Assembly (NCBI GenBank): GCA_022827185.1
Contig: JAJDTM010000013.1
Span: 85,508 to 149,507, forward strand
DNA from: Candidatus Poribacteria bacterium
GTDB lineage: Bacteria; Poribacteria; WGA-4E; WGA-3G
Length of the DNA stretch: 64,000 nucleotides
Direction of reading: 5' to 3'
Shown here: piece by piece, positions 35,338 to 44,763 of the stretch
Layout of the letters: every line of letters starts with the position of its first letter
How positions within the stretch are numbered: the stretch's first letter is position 1
Program-made: the position numbers and the translations under genes
The notes under the pieces: generated by a model
The model's input: the letters and a program-made list of their open reading frames with translations, nothing else
Database searches by the model: none
Told to the model about the DNA's origin: nothing

Positions 35338-36360
35338 ATGAAGATAACGAAATTAGGAAGTTTTATCCTATTTCTAACTGTTGCTGTTTTTCTCACAAAT
35401 GGGTTTACTCAGGATTTACCTATGGGTGCCATTGCCCGAATTGATGTCGGTGAGGGACCTGTAAACGCTATCGCATATTCTCGATCCGCAAACCGACTCG
35501 CGATAGCAGCCGCAAACAGTATCCACATCTATGATGCAAGGACCTACAAAGCACTGATAGTACTTGCCGAACATACAGATTCGGTGTTAGCAGTCGCCTT
35601 TTCTCCAGACGGTAAACGGCTCATCAGTGGTGGATTGGACAAAACGGTACGGTTGTGGGACACGGAGACTGGGAGACTCAGACGGGTCCGAGAGGAACAC
35701 ACGGCACCTGTGAACACTGTTGCGTTTTCTGCTAACGGTAAAAGGTTTTGGAGTGCAAGTCGCGAAAACGATGCAATTCGGTCTTGGCATACACGTGATG
35801 CAGGTCGTCGGAGTTCGCAATCGTCTTCAAGGGAGGTGGATCTCATAGCCATCGCGTGTTCCTACAGAGGCGAAGTCAAGGCAAGGGTACTCAGTGGCAC
35901 ACCGCAGCAGTGCTTTGTTCAAGTTCCGAGGCTTGGTGAATGGCGTATTACAACTGGACATAAAGATTCAATTAATGTCCTAACGCTCTATCCAGATGGG
36001 AAAACCCTCGCGACCGGAAGTGCCGACAAAACGATCCAATTATGGAATAATGCGGACACCGACAAGCCGCTTTATACGCTTACAGGGCATACGGAAGGTA
36101 TTACTGCTATAGACTTCGCAGTGGACGCTAAACTTCTTGCCAGCGGGAGTTCCGATAAAACGGTTCGGCTGTGGGACCTCACAACTGGGCAGCCCATCCA
36201 GACACTCACAGGACACACGGGTGAAATTGGTGCGGTGACATTTTTGGAAGATAAGGCACTTGCTGGAATGGCACTCGCTAAAGGCAAGGCAGTTGCGAGT
36301 GGCGATTCAGATGGCACGGTTTTCATCTGGGATTTGAATAAAATCGCCGCAACGGATTAG
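35338..36360 (+). CDS. Secreted WD40 beta-propeller protein 3
   Basis: 340 residues with signal peptide FILFLTVAVFLTNGFTQ. Blades: HTDSVLAVAFSPDGKRLISGGLDKTVRLWD, APVNTVAFSANGKRFWSASREND, NVLTLYPDGKTLATGSADKTIQLWN, GITAIDFAVDAKLLASGSSDKTVRLWD and IGAVTFLEDKALAG ... VASGDSDGTVFIWD. The last blade has an extra GMALAKGKA insertion. Closest to the gene at 29100. Its leader is formed by the MITE-like element ending 13 nt upstream; AAGGATAT serves as ribosome binding site. Confidence 0.88.
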   Translation: MKITKLGSFILFLTVAVFLTNGFTQDLPMGAIARIDVGEGPVNAIAYSRSANRLAIAAANSIHIYDARTYKALIVLAEHTDSVLAVAFSPDGKRLISGGLDKTVRLWDTETGRLRRVREEHTAPVNTVAFSANGKRFWSASRENDAIRSWHTRDAGRRSSQSSSREVDLIAIACSYRGEVKARVLSGTPQQCFVQVPRLGEWRITTGHKDSINVLTLYPDGKTLATGSADKTIQLWNNADTDKPLYTLTGHTEGITAIDFAVDAKLLASGSSDKTVRLWDLTTGQPIQTLTGHTGEIGAVTFLEDKALAGMALAKGKAVASGDSDGTVFIWDLNKIAATD

Positions 36361-36533
36361 CACGCAAAGGTGCTGAAAGGTCATTTTGGCAAACGTCAGT
36401 TGAGGAAATAGTATCAGAACTTATATAGAAGGTTTTATTGTTCGCCGAGGTCTCCGTGCCTCGGCGAAATGCTGCTTGGGCAATCCGTAATCAAACAGTC
36501 CTAATTCATATAGATTACAGAAATGTGGTATCA

Positions 36534-36656
36534 GGGCTATTTAGTTTTAAGAAATTCGCGGGTTTTATGCTTTTTGTTACAGCCCCGGTGCGGTTAGAAA
36601 CCGCACCTACGGGTCCTGAGGGGCTTCAAATTTGGGTAAAAAACGGACAACTAAAT
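36534..36656. repeat. MITE-like element, family 2 (GGGCTATTTAGTT ... AACTAAAT)
   Basis: The gap before the second ECF gene holds this element: TIR GGGCTATTTAGTTTTAAG at the left and AACTAAAT at the right, with GGTGCGGTTAGAAACCGCACC as an inner palindrome. A longer copy is at 48121-48330. The small open frame across it is not a gene. Confidence 0.6.
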
Positions 36657-36709
36657 TACTCTGAATGTGGTATGGGTCTGGATTAAAATCTAATTTTTTT
36701 CGGAATTAT

Positions 36710-36736
36710 GCACCCATTTCGCATCCAGCAAGCGTC
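36710..36736 (+). promoter_or_regulatory. ECF-type promoter, distal of tandem pair
   Basis: GCACCC, 17 nt, CGTC, then ATTATAGG. The surrounding CGGAATTATGCACCCATTTC and AAGCGTCATTATAG are repeated 130 bp downstream in the proximal promoter. Confidence 0.65.
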
Positions 36737-36839
36737 ATTATAGGCAATCGGTCAAAATATCAAATTAAATTCTTAAACTTCATACAGTTTATGCTACAAG
36801 CACATTTAGAAATGGTGTAACATTATAATTCGGAATTAT

Positions 36840-36866
36840 GCACCCATTTCGGACCTAACAAGCGTC
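36840..36866 (+). promoter_or_regulatory. ECF-type promoter, proximal of tandem pair
   Basis: GCACCC, 17 nt, CGTC, then ATTATAG, 26 nt before the ATG of the ECF gene and just before its GGAGG. Confidence 0.72.
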
Positions 36867-36891
36867 ATTATAGAACAATCGGAGGTAATCC

Positions 36892-39800
36892 ATGAAAAAC
36901 ATTGATGTTGAACTCATCCATCGCGTTCTTGATGGCGATGATAACGCCTTTGAAATCCTTGTAAAAAGATACCGAAAGCCGGTTCACGCGCTTGTGTGGC
37001 GTAAAATTGGAGATTTCCACATCGCTGAGGAAATCACACAGGATACATTCCTAAAAGCATATCAGGAATTGGCAAAGTTGAAGAAGCCACAGAGTTTTGC
37101 GAGTTGGCTTTATGTGATTGCTGCGAATCAATGCAGCTCGTGGCTGCGTAAAAAGCGTTTGCAGACGCAGCCGATTGAGGAAACGAGCAGTGCGCAGTTA
37201 GAAAAAGCGACGTATTCGGGATATATTATCGAAGAGAACGAACGAACAGCGGTAGAAACACAACGCGAAGTCGTAAAAAATCTGCTTGCGAAACTTCAAG
37301 AGAGCGATAGAACAGTCATCACGCTGCATTACTTCGGTGATATGTCGGCAGCAGAGATTGGTTCGTTTTTAGGTGTCTCCGTGAATACGATTAAGAGTCG
37401 GCTTCGCCGTGCGCAACAGCGATTAAAAAGAGAGGAACCGATGGTAAGAGCGGCTTTGGAGCATTTCCAAATCACGCCAAATCTCACGGAGAACATCATG
37501 CGCGAGGTTTCACGTATGAGACCTGTTCCGCCATCTGGCGGTAAACCGTTGATCCCAGTGACACTTTCTGCCGCAACAGCAGTTCTTATTTTTCTAATAA
37601 TGGGGGTCGGATCTCAATATCTCGCCCGTTTCCAGAAACCCTACAACATAGACGCGCAATCTGAAATGACCGTTGAGATTATTGATGCCTCGGTTGTCCT
37701 TGACATACAGGCTAAGCCCGACTTACGGAACCAAGCTGGACACTTTGATACCATCGGTAAGCGCGGTAGTACCGGACCACAACTCTCGGAGCCTGTCGCA
37801 CTCGGTGCAGCACGGATAGAGAAGGAAACGCATCCGTCAACACAGCAGCAGTGGATACAAGCAAGCGGTCCTGAAGACGGAACAGTAATATCAGGTTTAA
37901 TGGCAAGTTCTAAAGGCGATATCTATGCGGCTTCGTCGGTCGGTGTTTATAGATTGGCACCAGACGCACCTATGTGGACCCTTGTTAACACCTCTGTGAC
38001 GATCGGGAACACTACACGGATGGCAGAACGAGACGATACCCTCTACCTCGTTGCTACCCGTGAGGTGTTGGCTTCAAGTGATAGCGGTGAAACGTGGAAG
38101 TCACTTGGTGAACGCCCGAAAGGGAGCCCGATTGGACTCGTAACAACGGACGAAGGATTATACCTTGCCCTCGACAATCAGGTTTTTCGTTCCGAAGATG
38201 CGGGTCAGCAGTGGATACCCCTAATTGATGAGAACGCAGCAGGAATTATTCTCGATATTGCTGCTATCGAAAACAGTGTGTTTGTTGGCACAAATCAGGG
38301 ACTTTACCGTGTACATTCAGGTGCATGGGAAAAACTGAGGATTGAAACATCCAAAGCTATCCACTCCTTGACGGTCTCTGAGAACAACCTCTATGTTGGG
38401 ACAGGTTTTGACTTAGCGGAGTTGGAGAGTGCTGATGGTAGAATCGCATACGCCGGACAACTTATGGGACAACTTATGGGGGGCGAAGGTTCAAGTGCCT
38501 GGGAAATTTTCCACTCAACCGATTTAGGAGATTCGTGGACTGAAATAACACCCACGAACATTACACCTATGGACAAAGTATCACCGAGCGTTAAGATCTT
38601 CGCAACTGGTGAGACGCTTTTGGCAATGGGATTGATGACGACCCTCCGCTCAATTGATGGTGGCAAGACATGGGTGAGCTCCGGTTTTAACCCAGACACG
38701 TTCGATGTGAAATCGATGATGGATTCAATGATGCCCACCGGTCTGTTCCCTGCTATAGCTGTGGACGAGAATACGCTTCTCAAATCTGGATTTTTCGGGG
38801 TTACCCGATCAACGGATGACGGAAAATCGTGGCACCCATTTATGAAAGGAATCGTTGGCACCAACGTATCCAACTTAGTGGCATTCAAGAATGCACTCTA
38901 CGCGAATACAATCATGTCTATTGCTAAATCCACTGATGGCGGACAGTCTTGGGAAACACTTCGTCTCAATTCTGGCGAATCTACACCAAAATCGGCAGAA
39001 GAAGTGATGCCTAACGATTTTTTAGTTAGTTCTCAGTTAACAATTTCTGACGATATATTTTATGGGATCGCCCTGAAAACGGAAGATGAATTGATCATTT
39101 TCCGTCTTTCTGCGGATGGTAGCGTCTTAATCCCCATCCCAGGGGTTCCGCTTTTTAGCAGCGGTCCCTCCATAGAGAAACCAAAAGCTGCATCGCAGAA
39201 AGCGTCGAAAAAAGATATAGTAGATAACACTCCCGACAGTGATGAAGAAGCCGATAGGGTAACCGAAATAGCACAGTGGATGGACCCAGCTCAACAGATG
39301 GAAAAATACCCAAGTGGATTTGCAGTCAGCGGTGAAACATTCTACGTGGAATATGGGGGGAGACTTTTCAGATGGAAACGCGGTGAACGTGAATGGTTCA
39401 ATACGGGACTTGTGGCTACAGCAGCTATGACTCTGGAAGATATTGCGGAAGACCTCGCGCTTGCCGTTTCAGGTGAAACCGTCTACGTCGGAAAACGTGA
39501 TGGGCATCTATTTCGATCGCTTGATGGTGGCAACACATGGAAAGACCTGACTTCAAATCTACCGTTTCGCTTCGAGCATTTCAATGCGATAGTTTTCGCA
39601 GATTCAACTGTATTTGTCGCGACAGATTCGGGGGTATTGATGTCAGCAGACGGTGAACACTGGCGCGGAATAACCGACAAGACAGGCGGACACACCGTCA
39701 TAGACCGAATGGCTGTGGCTGGTACAACGGTTTACGGTGTCGGCAAGAGTGGCGCACACCTATTGAATAGCCACGGCGAATGGGAAAAAATTTCACCAGA

Positions 39801-39906
39801 GATACCAGACAGTATCATCTCTGCCACTATTAATGCTGATAGGCTTTATGTGGCTACTAAAAAACGTGGGATGTTTCATATTTCGCTTGAAAACGAAAAC
39901 AATTAA
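36892..39906 (+). CDS. Membrane-tethered ECF sigma factor with Asp-box (BNR/Ycf48-like) propeller
   Basis: 1004 residues. Sigma2 (DFHIAEEITQDTFLKAYQEL) and sigma4 (TLHYFGDMSAAEIGSFLGVSVNTIKSRLRRAQ) in the first 185 residues, a membrane span near 221-243, the conserved NIDAQSEMTVEIIDASVVLDI stretch, then from about 320 a propeller with at least seven Asp-box loops, e.g. SSDSGETWKSL, STDLGDSWTEI, SIDGGKTWVSS, STDDGKSWHPF, STDGGQSWETL, SLDGGNTWKDL. The outer domain probably senses a glycan or protein at the cell surface. Two ECF-type promoters upstream suggest autoregulation. CGGAGGTAATCC precedes the ATG. Confidence 0.92.
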   Translation: MKNIDVELIHRVLDGDDNAFEILVKRYRKPVHALVWRKIGDFHIAEEITQDTFLKAYQELAKLKKPQSFASWLYVIAANQCSSWLRKKRLQTQPIEETSSAQLEKATYSGYIIEENERTAVETQREVVKNLLAKLQESDRTVITLHYFGDMSAAEIGSFLGVSVNTIKSRLRRAQQRLKREEPMVRAALEHFQITPNLTENIMREVSRMRPVPPSGGKPLIPVTLSAATAVLIFLIMGVGSQYLARFQKPYNIDAQSEMTVEIIDASVVLDIQAKPDLRNQAGHFDTIGKRGSTGPQLSEPVALGAARIEKETHPSTQQQWIQASGPEDGTVISGLMASSKGDIYAASSVGVYRLAPDAPMWTLVNTSVTIGNTTRMAERDDTLYLVATREVLASSDSGETWKSLGERPKGSPIGLVTTDEGLYLALDNQVFRSEDAGQQWIPLIDENAAGIILDIAAIENSVFVGTNQGLYRVHSGAWEKLRIETSKAIHSLTVSENNLYVGTGFDLAELESADGRIAYAGQLMGQLMGGEGSSAWEIFHSTDLGDSWTEITPTNITPMDKVSPSVKIFATGETLLAMGLMTTLRSIDGGKTWVSSGFNPDTFDVKSMMDSMMPTGLFPAIAVDENTLLKSGFFGVTRSTDDGKSWHPFMKGIVGTNVSNLVAFKNALYANTIMSIAKSTDGGQSWETLRLNSGESTPKSAEEVMPNDFLVSSQLTISDDIFYGIALKTEDELIIFRLSADGSVLIPIPGVPLFSSGPSIEKPKAASQKASKKDIVDNTPDSDEEADRVTEIAQWMDPAQQMEKYPSGFAVSGETFYVEYGGRLFRWKRGEREWFNTGLVATAAMTLEDIAEDLALAVSGETVYVGKRDGHLFRSLDGGNTWKDLTSNLPFRFEHFNAIVFADSTVFVATDSGVLMSADGEHWRGITDKTGGHTVIDRMAVAGTTVYGVGKSGAHLLNSHGEWEKISPEIPDSIISATINADRLYVATKKRGMFHISLENENN

Positions 39907-39908
39907 TC

Positions 39909-40000
39909 AGGACTTACGCATTTTTCTATGATAACTACGTATTACGCGCACTGCAGGCGGGGTTTCAAACCCCGCCTGCAAGGGGGGCTGCGTAAGTCCT
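39909..40000. repeat. MITE-like element, family 1
   Basis: A compact copy: AGGACTTACGCA ... TGCGTAAGTCCT with the inner palindrome GCGGGGTTTCAAACCCCGC. It begins three bases after the ECF gene stop codon and could act as its terminator. Confidence 0.7.
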
Positions 40001-40052
40001 ATTGCTGTTTCAGAATACCATTTCTGAAAGTCCATCCAATGTGAGGTGAATT

Positions 40053-40385
40053 ATGAAAAGAATATGGGCTATACTCTCTTGTCTTTTGACCCTTGCACTC
40101 CTGTCAGGGTGTGGAATACCGCTCCATCCTGAAGACCCAACAGAAGGCCACACAGAAGACTACAAAGTAGGGTATATGAACGGCTATGAAACAGCAGCCA
40201 ATTCCGCTGAAGCGTTGGCTGCCGGGATGAGGGGCGATCTTTTTTACACACCATCAAAACTACCTAACGATGTGTTAAAAAAAATTCAGGACGAGCCTCT
40301 TGAATACCAACACGGCTTCACCACGGGTTGGAAGGATCGTGTTGAATCTGACACTATAATGTTCTATTACATATATTCAGACTGA
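40053..40385 (+). CDS. Small lipoprotein of unknown function
   Basis: 110 residues. Lipoprotein signal with lipobox LLSGC (C20). The mature part has DYKVGYMNGYETAANSAEAL and YQHGFTTGWKDRV, two copies of a (K/H)xGxxxGxxxx pattern that may be a short repeat, possibly a glycine-zipper-like or metal/ligand segment. I do not recognise the family. GTGAGG precedes the ATG. It stands alone between the ECF-propeller gene and a set of three envelope genes. Confidence 0.7.
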   Translation: MKRIWAILSCLLTLALLSGCGIPLHPEDPTEGHTEDYKVGYMNGYETAANSAEALAAGMRGDLFYTPSKLPNDVLKKIQDEPLEYQHGFTTGWKDRVESDTIMFYYIYSD

Positions 40386-40533
40386 CATTTATCAAAGTTA
40401 TTGTCACACTACTAAATGCATTGTCTCAGAGCGTGTCGTGTCAAGCACACCCATAACTATTGATCCAAACAATGTTTTTAGATATATCCGTCAATTAAAA
40501 ATGGTATAACACTACAAACACTGGAGGTTTCTC

Positions 40534-41661
40534 ATGAAAAATCGTCTGTTTCCGATCATTATAGGCTTATGCTTTGCCTCTCTCGTTGGACTGGCGTTTT
40601 TATGGACACCAACTCCTCAAACCGAGGCACCTATTGAAACGGAATCGGTGCAGGAAAGTGTCACTCCAAGCAAGGTGTCCCAAACTGAGAACGCACCCCC
40701 TTCGCATGGCACAGATGCCACCCCTCAAGCATCCTTGCCAAGCATAGATGACATAGATATGGACGAATACAAAGCGGCACTGCGTTCAAAGGACCCCGAA
40801 CGCATTAAAAAGGCTTTGGGACCAGAGGGGGCAGCCCGAGTTGATGCCGGTATGAAGTTTATGCGGGAAAAAATGGAGGGTTTAGAAGAAGGTGAATTTC
40901 CCGATCTCAACATCAACGAATTAATGAACATTTTCATGGGTGAAGACGGTCCCAAAATTGATCTTGCGGAAATTTCACAAAACGCTTTCCGCAGACATTT
41001 TCCTGAAGGTGAGCCTGAAGATTACGAAGCGGAAATGGCGGAACGCATCCATAAAATCGTTGCCGACACACCCGGCGACTTTCAAAAGGTAATGATGGCA
41101 GTTACGATGGATCTCGCCAGAGAGCAAGATTTCCAATTCTGGGCACTTGCCAACTTTAAAGGTGAGATCGGACAACAGATGAAATGGATGACAGAACAAG
41201 TTTTGGTAGCAGGCGAATTGGAAAATATCCAGTATACTGTTCCGGAGGACATGTCTACACTGCTACCGACGCTTACGGAAGCTGACACGCAAACTACGGG
41301 AACACCGGTACCAAAACCGCAAGCCACGACGTCCGATACGGCATCAATTGAGTCGCCACCCACCCGTTCAAACGAAAACAGCGTAGTTGCAACAGAGAAC
41401 TCTCAAACGGAACTACCGCCATCAATGTCGGTAAAGCGAATAAATTCTATCAGAGAACTCTTATCTCAAGACGGAACAGATGCGGGGCTTTTGAAGCTGC
41501 TTGAAACGGATAAGGAGGCAGCAAACTATCTTTTGGAACGTTTTAACTCACCGACTGAAATAGAAGCGTGGCTTTCTAAACAAGCGACAGAAGTGCCACG
41601 ATCAAGGTCCAATCCACGCGAAACCCGTCCGCAACCACTACCACCGGAGGTGCAACCGTGA
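40534..41661 (+). CDS. Membrane-anchored protein of unknown function
   Basis: 375 residues. One N-terminal membrane span (residues 6-24, IIIGLCFASLVGLAFLW) without a clear cleavage site, then a Pro/Thr/Glu-rich region, an acidic helical part (DEYKAALRSKDPERIKKALGPEGAARV, EISQNAFRRHFPEGEPEDYEAEMAERIHKI), a second Thr/Ser/Pro-rich linker and a C-terminal helical segment LLKLLETDKEAANYLLERFNSPTEIEAWLSK. No known family recognised. The C-terminal segment resembles the end of the next protein. Its stop overlaps the next start by 4 bp, and TGGAGG precedes its ATG, so the genes are translationally coupled. Confidence 0.75.
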   Translation: MKNRLFPIIIGLCFASLVGLAFLWTPTPQTEAPIETESVQESVTPSKVSQTENAPPSHGTDATPQASLPSIDDIDMDEYKAALRSKDPERIKKALGPEGAARVDAGMKFMREKMEGLEEGEFPDLNINELMNIFMGEDGPKIDLAEISQNAFRRHFPEGEPEDYEAEMAERIHKIVADTPGDFQKVMMAVTMDLAREQDFQFWALANFKGEIGQQMKWMTEQVLVAGELENIQYTVPEDMSTLLPTLTEADTQTTGTPVPKPQATTSDTASIESPPTRSNENSVVATENSQTELPPSMSVKRINSIRELLSQDGTDAGLLKLLETDKEAANYLLERFNSPTEIEAWLSKQATEVPRSRSNPRETRPQPLPPEVQP

Positions 41662-42491
41662 GACTCAACACAAATGTCGCTGCCATGAAACACATTACCC
41701 TATTCCTACTGTTTCTCTTTCTCTCTACTTGTCTCAATAATGCCCTTGAGGGGGCGGAAAAAGCTGAACTGGTAGGTGAAATGATGAAGGGTGTGAAAGA
41801 TGTAATTGGGCATTATCAAAAGCGTAAAAAGGTGTTAGAGGCATCGGTCCGAGAACCCTTGACTGAGGTGCAGCAGCAATTGCTGCACCAACTTCTTCAG
41901 CGCACCGGTACACTGGACGAAACTTTATCCAGCGCGCCGTACTTAACCTATCTGAAAGCGGAAGTTGGACAGGCATATAAGGATTTTCCGACTTATGTTG
42001 CGGCGATGCCAACAGCGGAGCGAAAGACCGAGGTGCTATTTTCTTTCAAAAAGGTGTTACCACCAAAGACCACGGTGGAGGCACTCTCAATTTGCGCGGA
42101 TTACTACTTCAAACTCCGTTTGTTGTCCGTAAAGGAGCCGGATATTTTGGATGACAAGAATGCGCTTGTTGAATTCCAAGCCGAACACTTAATGGAACCG
42201 TTAATGGCAATCTCCGCGCCAACAGAATTGCTTTCCCACATGTCAGGACTGATGCAGATGGGGATGGTCACCAATCTTAAAGCACAAATATACACTGAAG
42301 TCTTTCACGATGTATGGCGCGAGTGGCTGGAAGAACACAGTTCCTCAGAAGGGCTTCTGCGGTGTGCAATCGCAACACCCACTGAATTTGCGCTCATGCG
42401 TTCATTTTTTGAAGATACCGCAGCATTTGAAAAATGGATTCAGATACCCTTAAAAACAGAAAACGGGTCTAAAGAAAGAAAAAAGAAATAG
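41658..42491 (+). CDS. Secreted or membrane-anchored helical protein of unknown function
   Basis: 277 residues from a GTG start overlapping the preceding stop codon (GTGA), supported by GGAGG eight bases upstream; an ATG nine codons later is an alternative. N-terminal signal HITLFLLFLFLSTCLNNALEG. The rest is mostly alpha-helical (LTEVQQQLLHQLLQRTGTL, EALSICADYYFKLRLLSV, LLSHMSGLMQMGMVTNLKAQIYTEVF) and ends with a Lys-rich tail. The segment LLRCAIATPTEFALMRSFFEDTAAFEKWIQ resembles the C-terminal part of the upstream protein. Function unknown. Confidence 0.72.
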   Translation: MRLNTNVAAMKHITLFLLFLFLSTCLNNALEGAEKAELVGEMMKGVKDVIGHYQKRKKVLEASVREPLTEVQQQLLHQLLQRTGTLDETLSSAPYLTYLKAEVGQAYKDFPTYVAAMPTAERKTEVLFSFKKVLPPKTTVEALSICADYYFKLRLLSVKEPDILDDKNALVEFQAEHLMEPLMAISAPTELLSHMSGLMQMGMVTNLKAQIYTEVFHDVWREWLEEHSSSEGLLRCAIATPTEFALMRSFFEDTAAFEKWIQIPLKTENGSKERKKK

Positions 42492-42554
42492 GTTGATGAA
42501 ATTCGTGGTGCAAAATATGTCTTTAGACATTTGCACGCCTAAGGAGAAACCGTA

Positions 42555-44342
42555 ATGATAAAGAAAATTTTACTCCCCCCGCTTATGGCGTTAGTGCTTC
42601 TGACAACGCTTCTATTTCCTTGTCTCGGTATAGCAGATACGCCTCGGCAACCGTCTAAAACTACATCAAGTATTGTTCCAGAGGACAGTGTCCTGCATCT
42701 CATCCCCGAAAAAACCTTAGGACTCATTTATTGTCCGAGTTTAGTTGATCTGGATAACAGAATTAATACGTTGCGGACAGCGTTTGGACCTGAAACACAG
42801 GCATCCGATGTGTCTGTGGAAATTTTGTCGGATACTTTCGGGGAGCAATTTGAGGGTTTGGTTGCGCTGGAAGAAATTTTTAATGTGAGTCGGGATTTTG
42901 CAGTCGTCCTTACCCGTTTGAAACCGCTGCAATTCGCTGTTCTTGCGCAACTAAAAGACCCTGAAACAATGAAACAGATCATTGAAAAGGTGACGAAAGC
43001 AGAAGAACGCACGGAATATAAGGACGTAACCTATTGGAACGACCGCGAGGATAGCGAGGTTATAGCGATTTTAGACGATATCCTTATCTTCTCAAAACAT
43101 CGTGACGTTTGTGAAAGCGTTATTGACACCTATATCGGAACAAAACAGGCTGTCGCGCAAAACCCTGATTATCTTGCTTTACTGACCGATATCTCAGAGG
43201 ATACCGATCAATTGGCGGTTTACTTTGACGTTGAAGGTGCTATCGCCACGCTTGACAGATCACTTGTGGAAGAATTGGAATCAATTATGGATAACCTTGA
43301 AGATGATGTAGTCATTCCACTTTTTACGGCTATATCTGAGAATATAGCGTCCATTGAGCAGGTGCGATATGCAAGCCTCCGACTTCACATCGAGGGAACT
43401 GATATACAGATCAAGCCGTTCCTGAAATTCAAAAGTGATAGCGAATTTTTGAAAGTGTTAGAAGCTGCATCCGACGAATTGGCGTTCCTCGGTGAACTTC
43501 CAAATCAGGCATTTATGAATGCTGCCTTTCAAGGGAGCCCAAAACTTCTCACTGAGACAGGCAGGTTGTGGTTTAGTTTTTTTCCAAAAAAGACACCAGA
43601 ACAACGGGCGAAGCAAGCGGCACTGCTCGAACAGACGAAAGGTTTTTATGAATCTTTGGCGACTCGATGGAGTTTCTCTTTCAATTTAGGCGATCCTTCT
43701 GCGCCTGTGTCTATGCCTGTGTTTATCTATGAGTTGAAAGATAAACAGCGTGCGAAAACCTACATGGATGAAGTGTTTCTGGAAAAACTCAACTATACAG
43801 AGGCGTATCCGGGTAAGTCTATAATGCACAACCGTGTTGAGATTAAAAGTTACGTCTTTCCCAATTTTAAAGCAGATGCTCCAGAGGTGGCACCTGAAAC
43901 TTCTGATTTAGTGTCCTCTGAATGGCACTGGTATTACGCCTTTACCGAAGGACAACTTCTTTTCACAATGGGGACAGACCCGACATCTATGCAAATGGTG
44001 CTTGATAGGAGAGCAGGGAGCGAAGAGAAGTTTGCTGACCATCTAAGTTATCAGCAACTCATTGATAACTTAGGGACTGACAACAACGTCCTCCTGGCGA
44101 TTTCTCCAATTACCGCGGTTAAAACCATAATGTCGTTGGAGGAAAATATGGATCCGGATCACGCGGCATCGCTACAACTGTTTTTGGGTATGTTCAGTAC
44201 CTTGCCCGAAAACTATAGTGTTGGTTTCTCTGCTAAAGCACGGGACAATGGCATTGATGCGAACCTGCTTATTAATCTTGGTGACTTCAAGCAGCTCGGG
44301 CATATATTAGCAATAATGGGTCAGATGCTACAGATGCCATAG
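42555..44342 (+). CDS. Secreted DUF3352-like protein
   Basis: 595 residues with a signal peptide (LMALVLLTTLLFPCLGIADT). The opening SVLHLIPEKTLGLIYCPSLVDLDNRINTL, QLKDPETMKQIIEKV and YWNDREDSEVIAILDDILIFSKHRDVCESVIDTY, then YFDVEGAIATLDRSL, follow the DUF3352 pattern of large extracytoplasmic proteins in Planctomycetes-Verrucomicrobia-like groups, function unknown. AAGGAGAAACCGTA precedes the ATG. It probably forms a unit with the two upstream genes. Confidence 0.75.
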   Translation: MIKKILLPPLMALVLLTTLLFPCLGIADTPRQPSKTTSSIVPEDSVLHLIPEKTLGLIYCPSLVDLDNRINTLRTAFGPETQASDVSVEILSDTFGEQFEGLVALEEIFNVSRDFAVVLTRLKPLQFAVLAQLKDPETMKQIIEKVTKAEERTEYKDVTYWNDREDSEVIAILDDILIFSKHRDVCESVIDTYIGTKQAVAQNPDYLALLTDISEDTDQLAVYFDVEGAIATLDRSLVEELESIMDNLEDDVVIPLFTAISENIASIEQVRYASLRLHIEGTDIQIKPFLKFKSDSEFLKVLEAASDELAFLGELPNQAFMNAAFQGSPKLLTETGRLWFSFFPKKTPEQRAKQAALLEQTKGFYESLATRWSFSFNLGDPSAPVSMPVFIYELKDKQRAKTYMDEVFLEKLNYTEAYPGKSIMHNRVEIKSYVFPNFKADAPEVAPETSDLVSSEWHWYYAFTEGQLLFTMGTDPTSMQMVLDRRAGSEEKFADHLSYQQLIDNLGTDNNVLLAISPITAVKTIMSLEENMDPDHAASLQLFLGMFSTLPENYSVGFSAKARDNGIDANLLINLGDFKQLGHILAIMGQMLQMP

Positions 44343-44361
44343 GTTCGTTGCTAACGCAACC

Positions 44362-44580
44362 GGAACTTACGCAGGTATCAGAATTTACGCAAACACTTTT
44401 ACTGGCGAGGTTTCAAACCTCGCCAGTGGCGCGTAATGCGTATGAAAGAAACCCCCTAAAGGAAATCTGCAGAAATACCCAAGCAAAAACACCCGCTTAT
44501 CAGAGACTTCGCGTAATGCTTATGAAAGAAACCCCTAAATCCCCCTTATCAGGGACTTTAAGAAGCAATGCGTAAGTCCT
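44362..44580. repeat. MITE-like element, family 1 (long copy)
   Basis: GGAACTTACGCA at the left and TGCGTAAGTCCT at the right; inside is the palindrome GGCGAGGTTTCAAACCTCGCC and a repeated AAGAAACCCC(C)TAAA block with the CCTTATCAGGG hairpin. The short frame spanning it is not a gene. Confidence 0.6.
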
Positions 44581-44599
44581 ACCTTTTTTACTTCATTAT

Positions 44600-44626
44600 G
44601 CACGTTTCTGCTTAAAAAATCGCGTC
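44600..44626 (+). promoter_or_regulatory. Probable ECF-type promoter before the first TolB-like gene
   Basis: ATTATGCAC at the left, 23 nt from the G of GCAC to CGTC as in the other sites, then TTTAACATA. The last two bases of the -35 hexamer deviate (GCACGT). It lies 138 nt before the ATG. Confidence 0.5.
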
Positions 44627-44763
44627 TTTAACATACGCCAGGTATGACGTGTTCCATTTCACTACCTTAAAGTATTTTTAGATTTTACTATAAATGCCCC
44701 GAAAAAAGAGATAGAATTTAAACCATAGCTGCATTAACATAATAAATGGGAGGTATTCGTGAA

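Noticed and set aside
36438..36686. 82-codon open frame before the second ECF gene
   Set aside because: It crosses a family 2 repeat element and has no ribosome binding site.
44348..44575. 75-codon open frame after the DUF3352-like gene
   Set aside because: It lies entirely inside a MITE-like repeat and its residues reflect the repeat composition.
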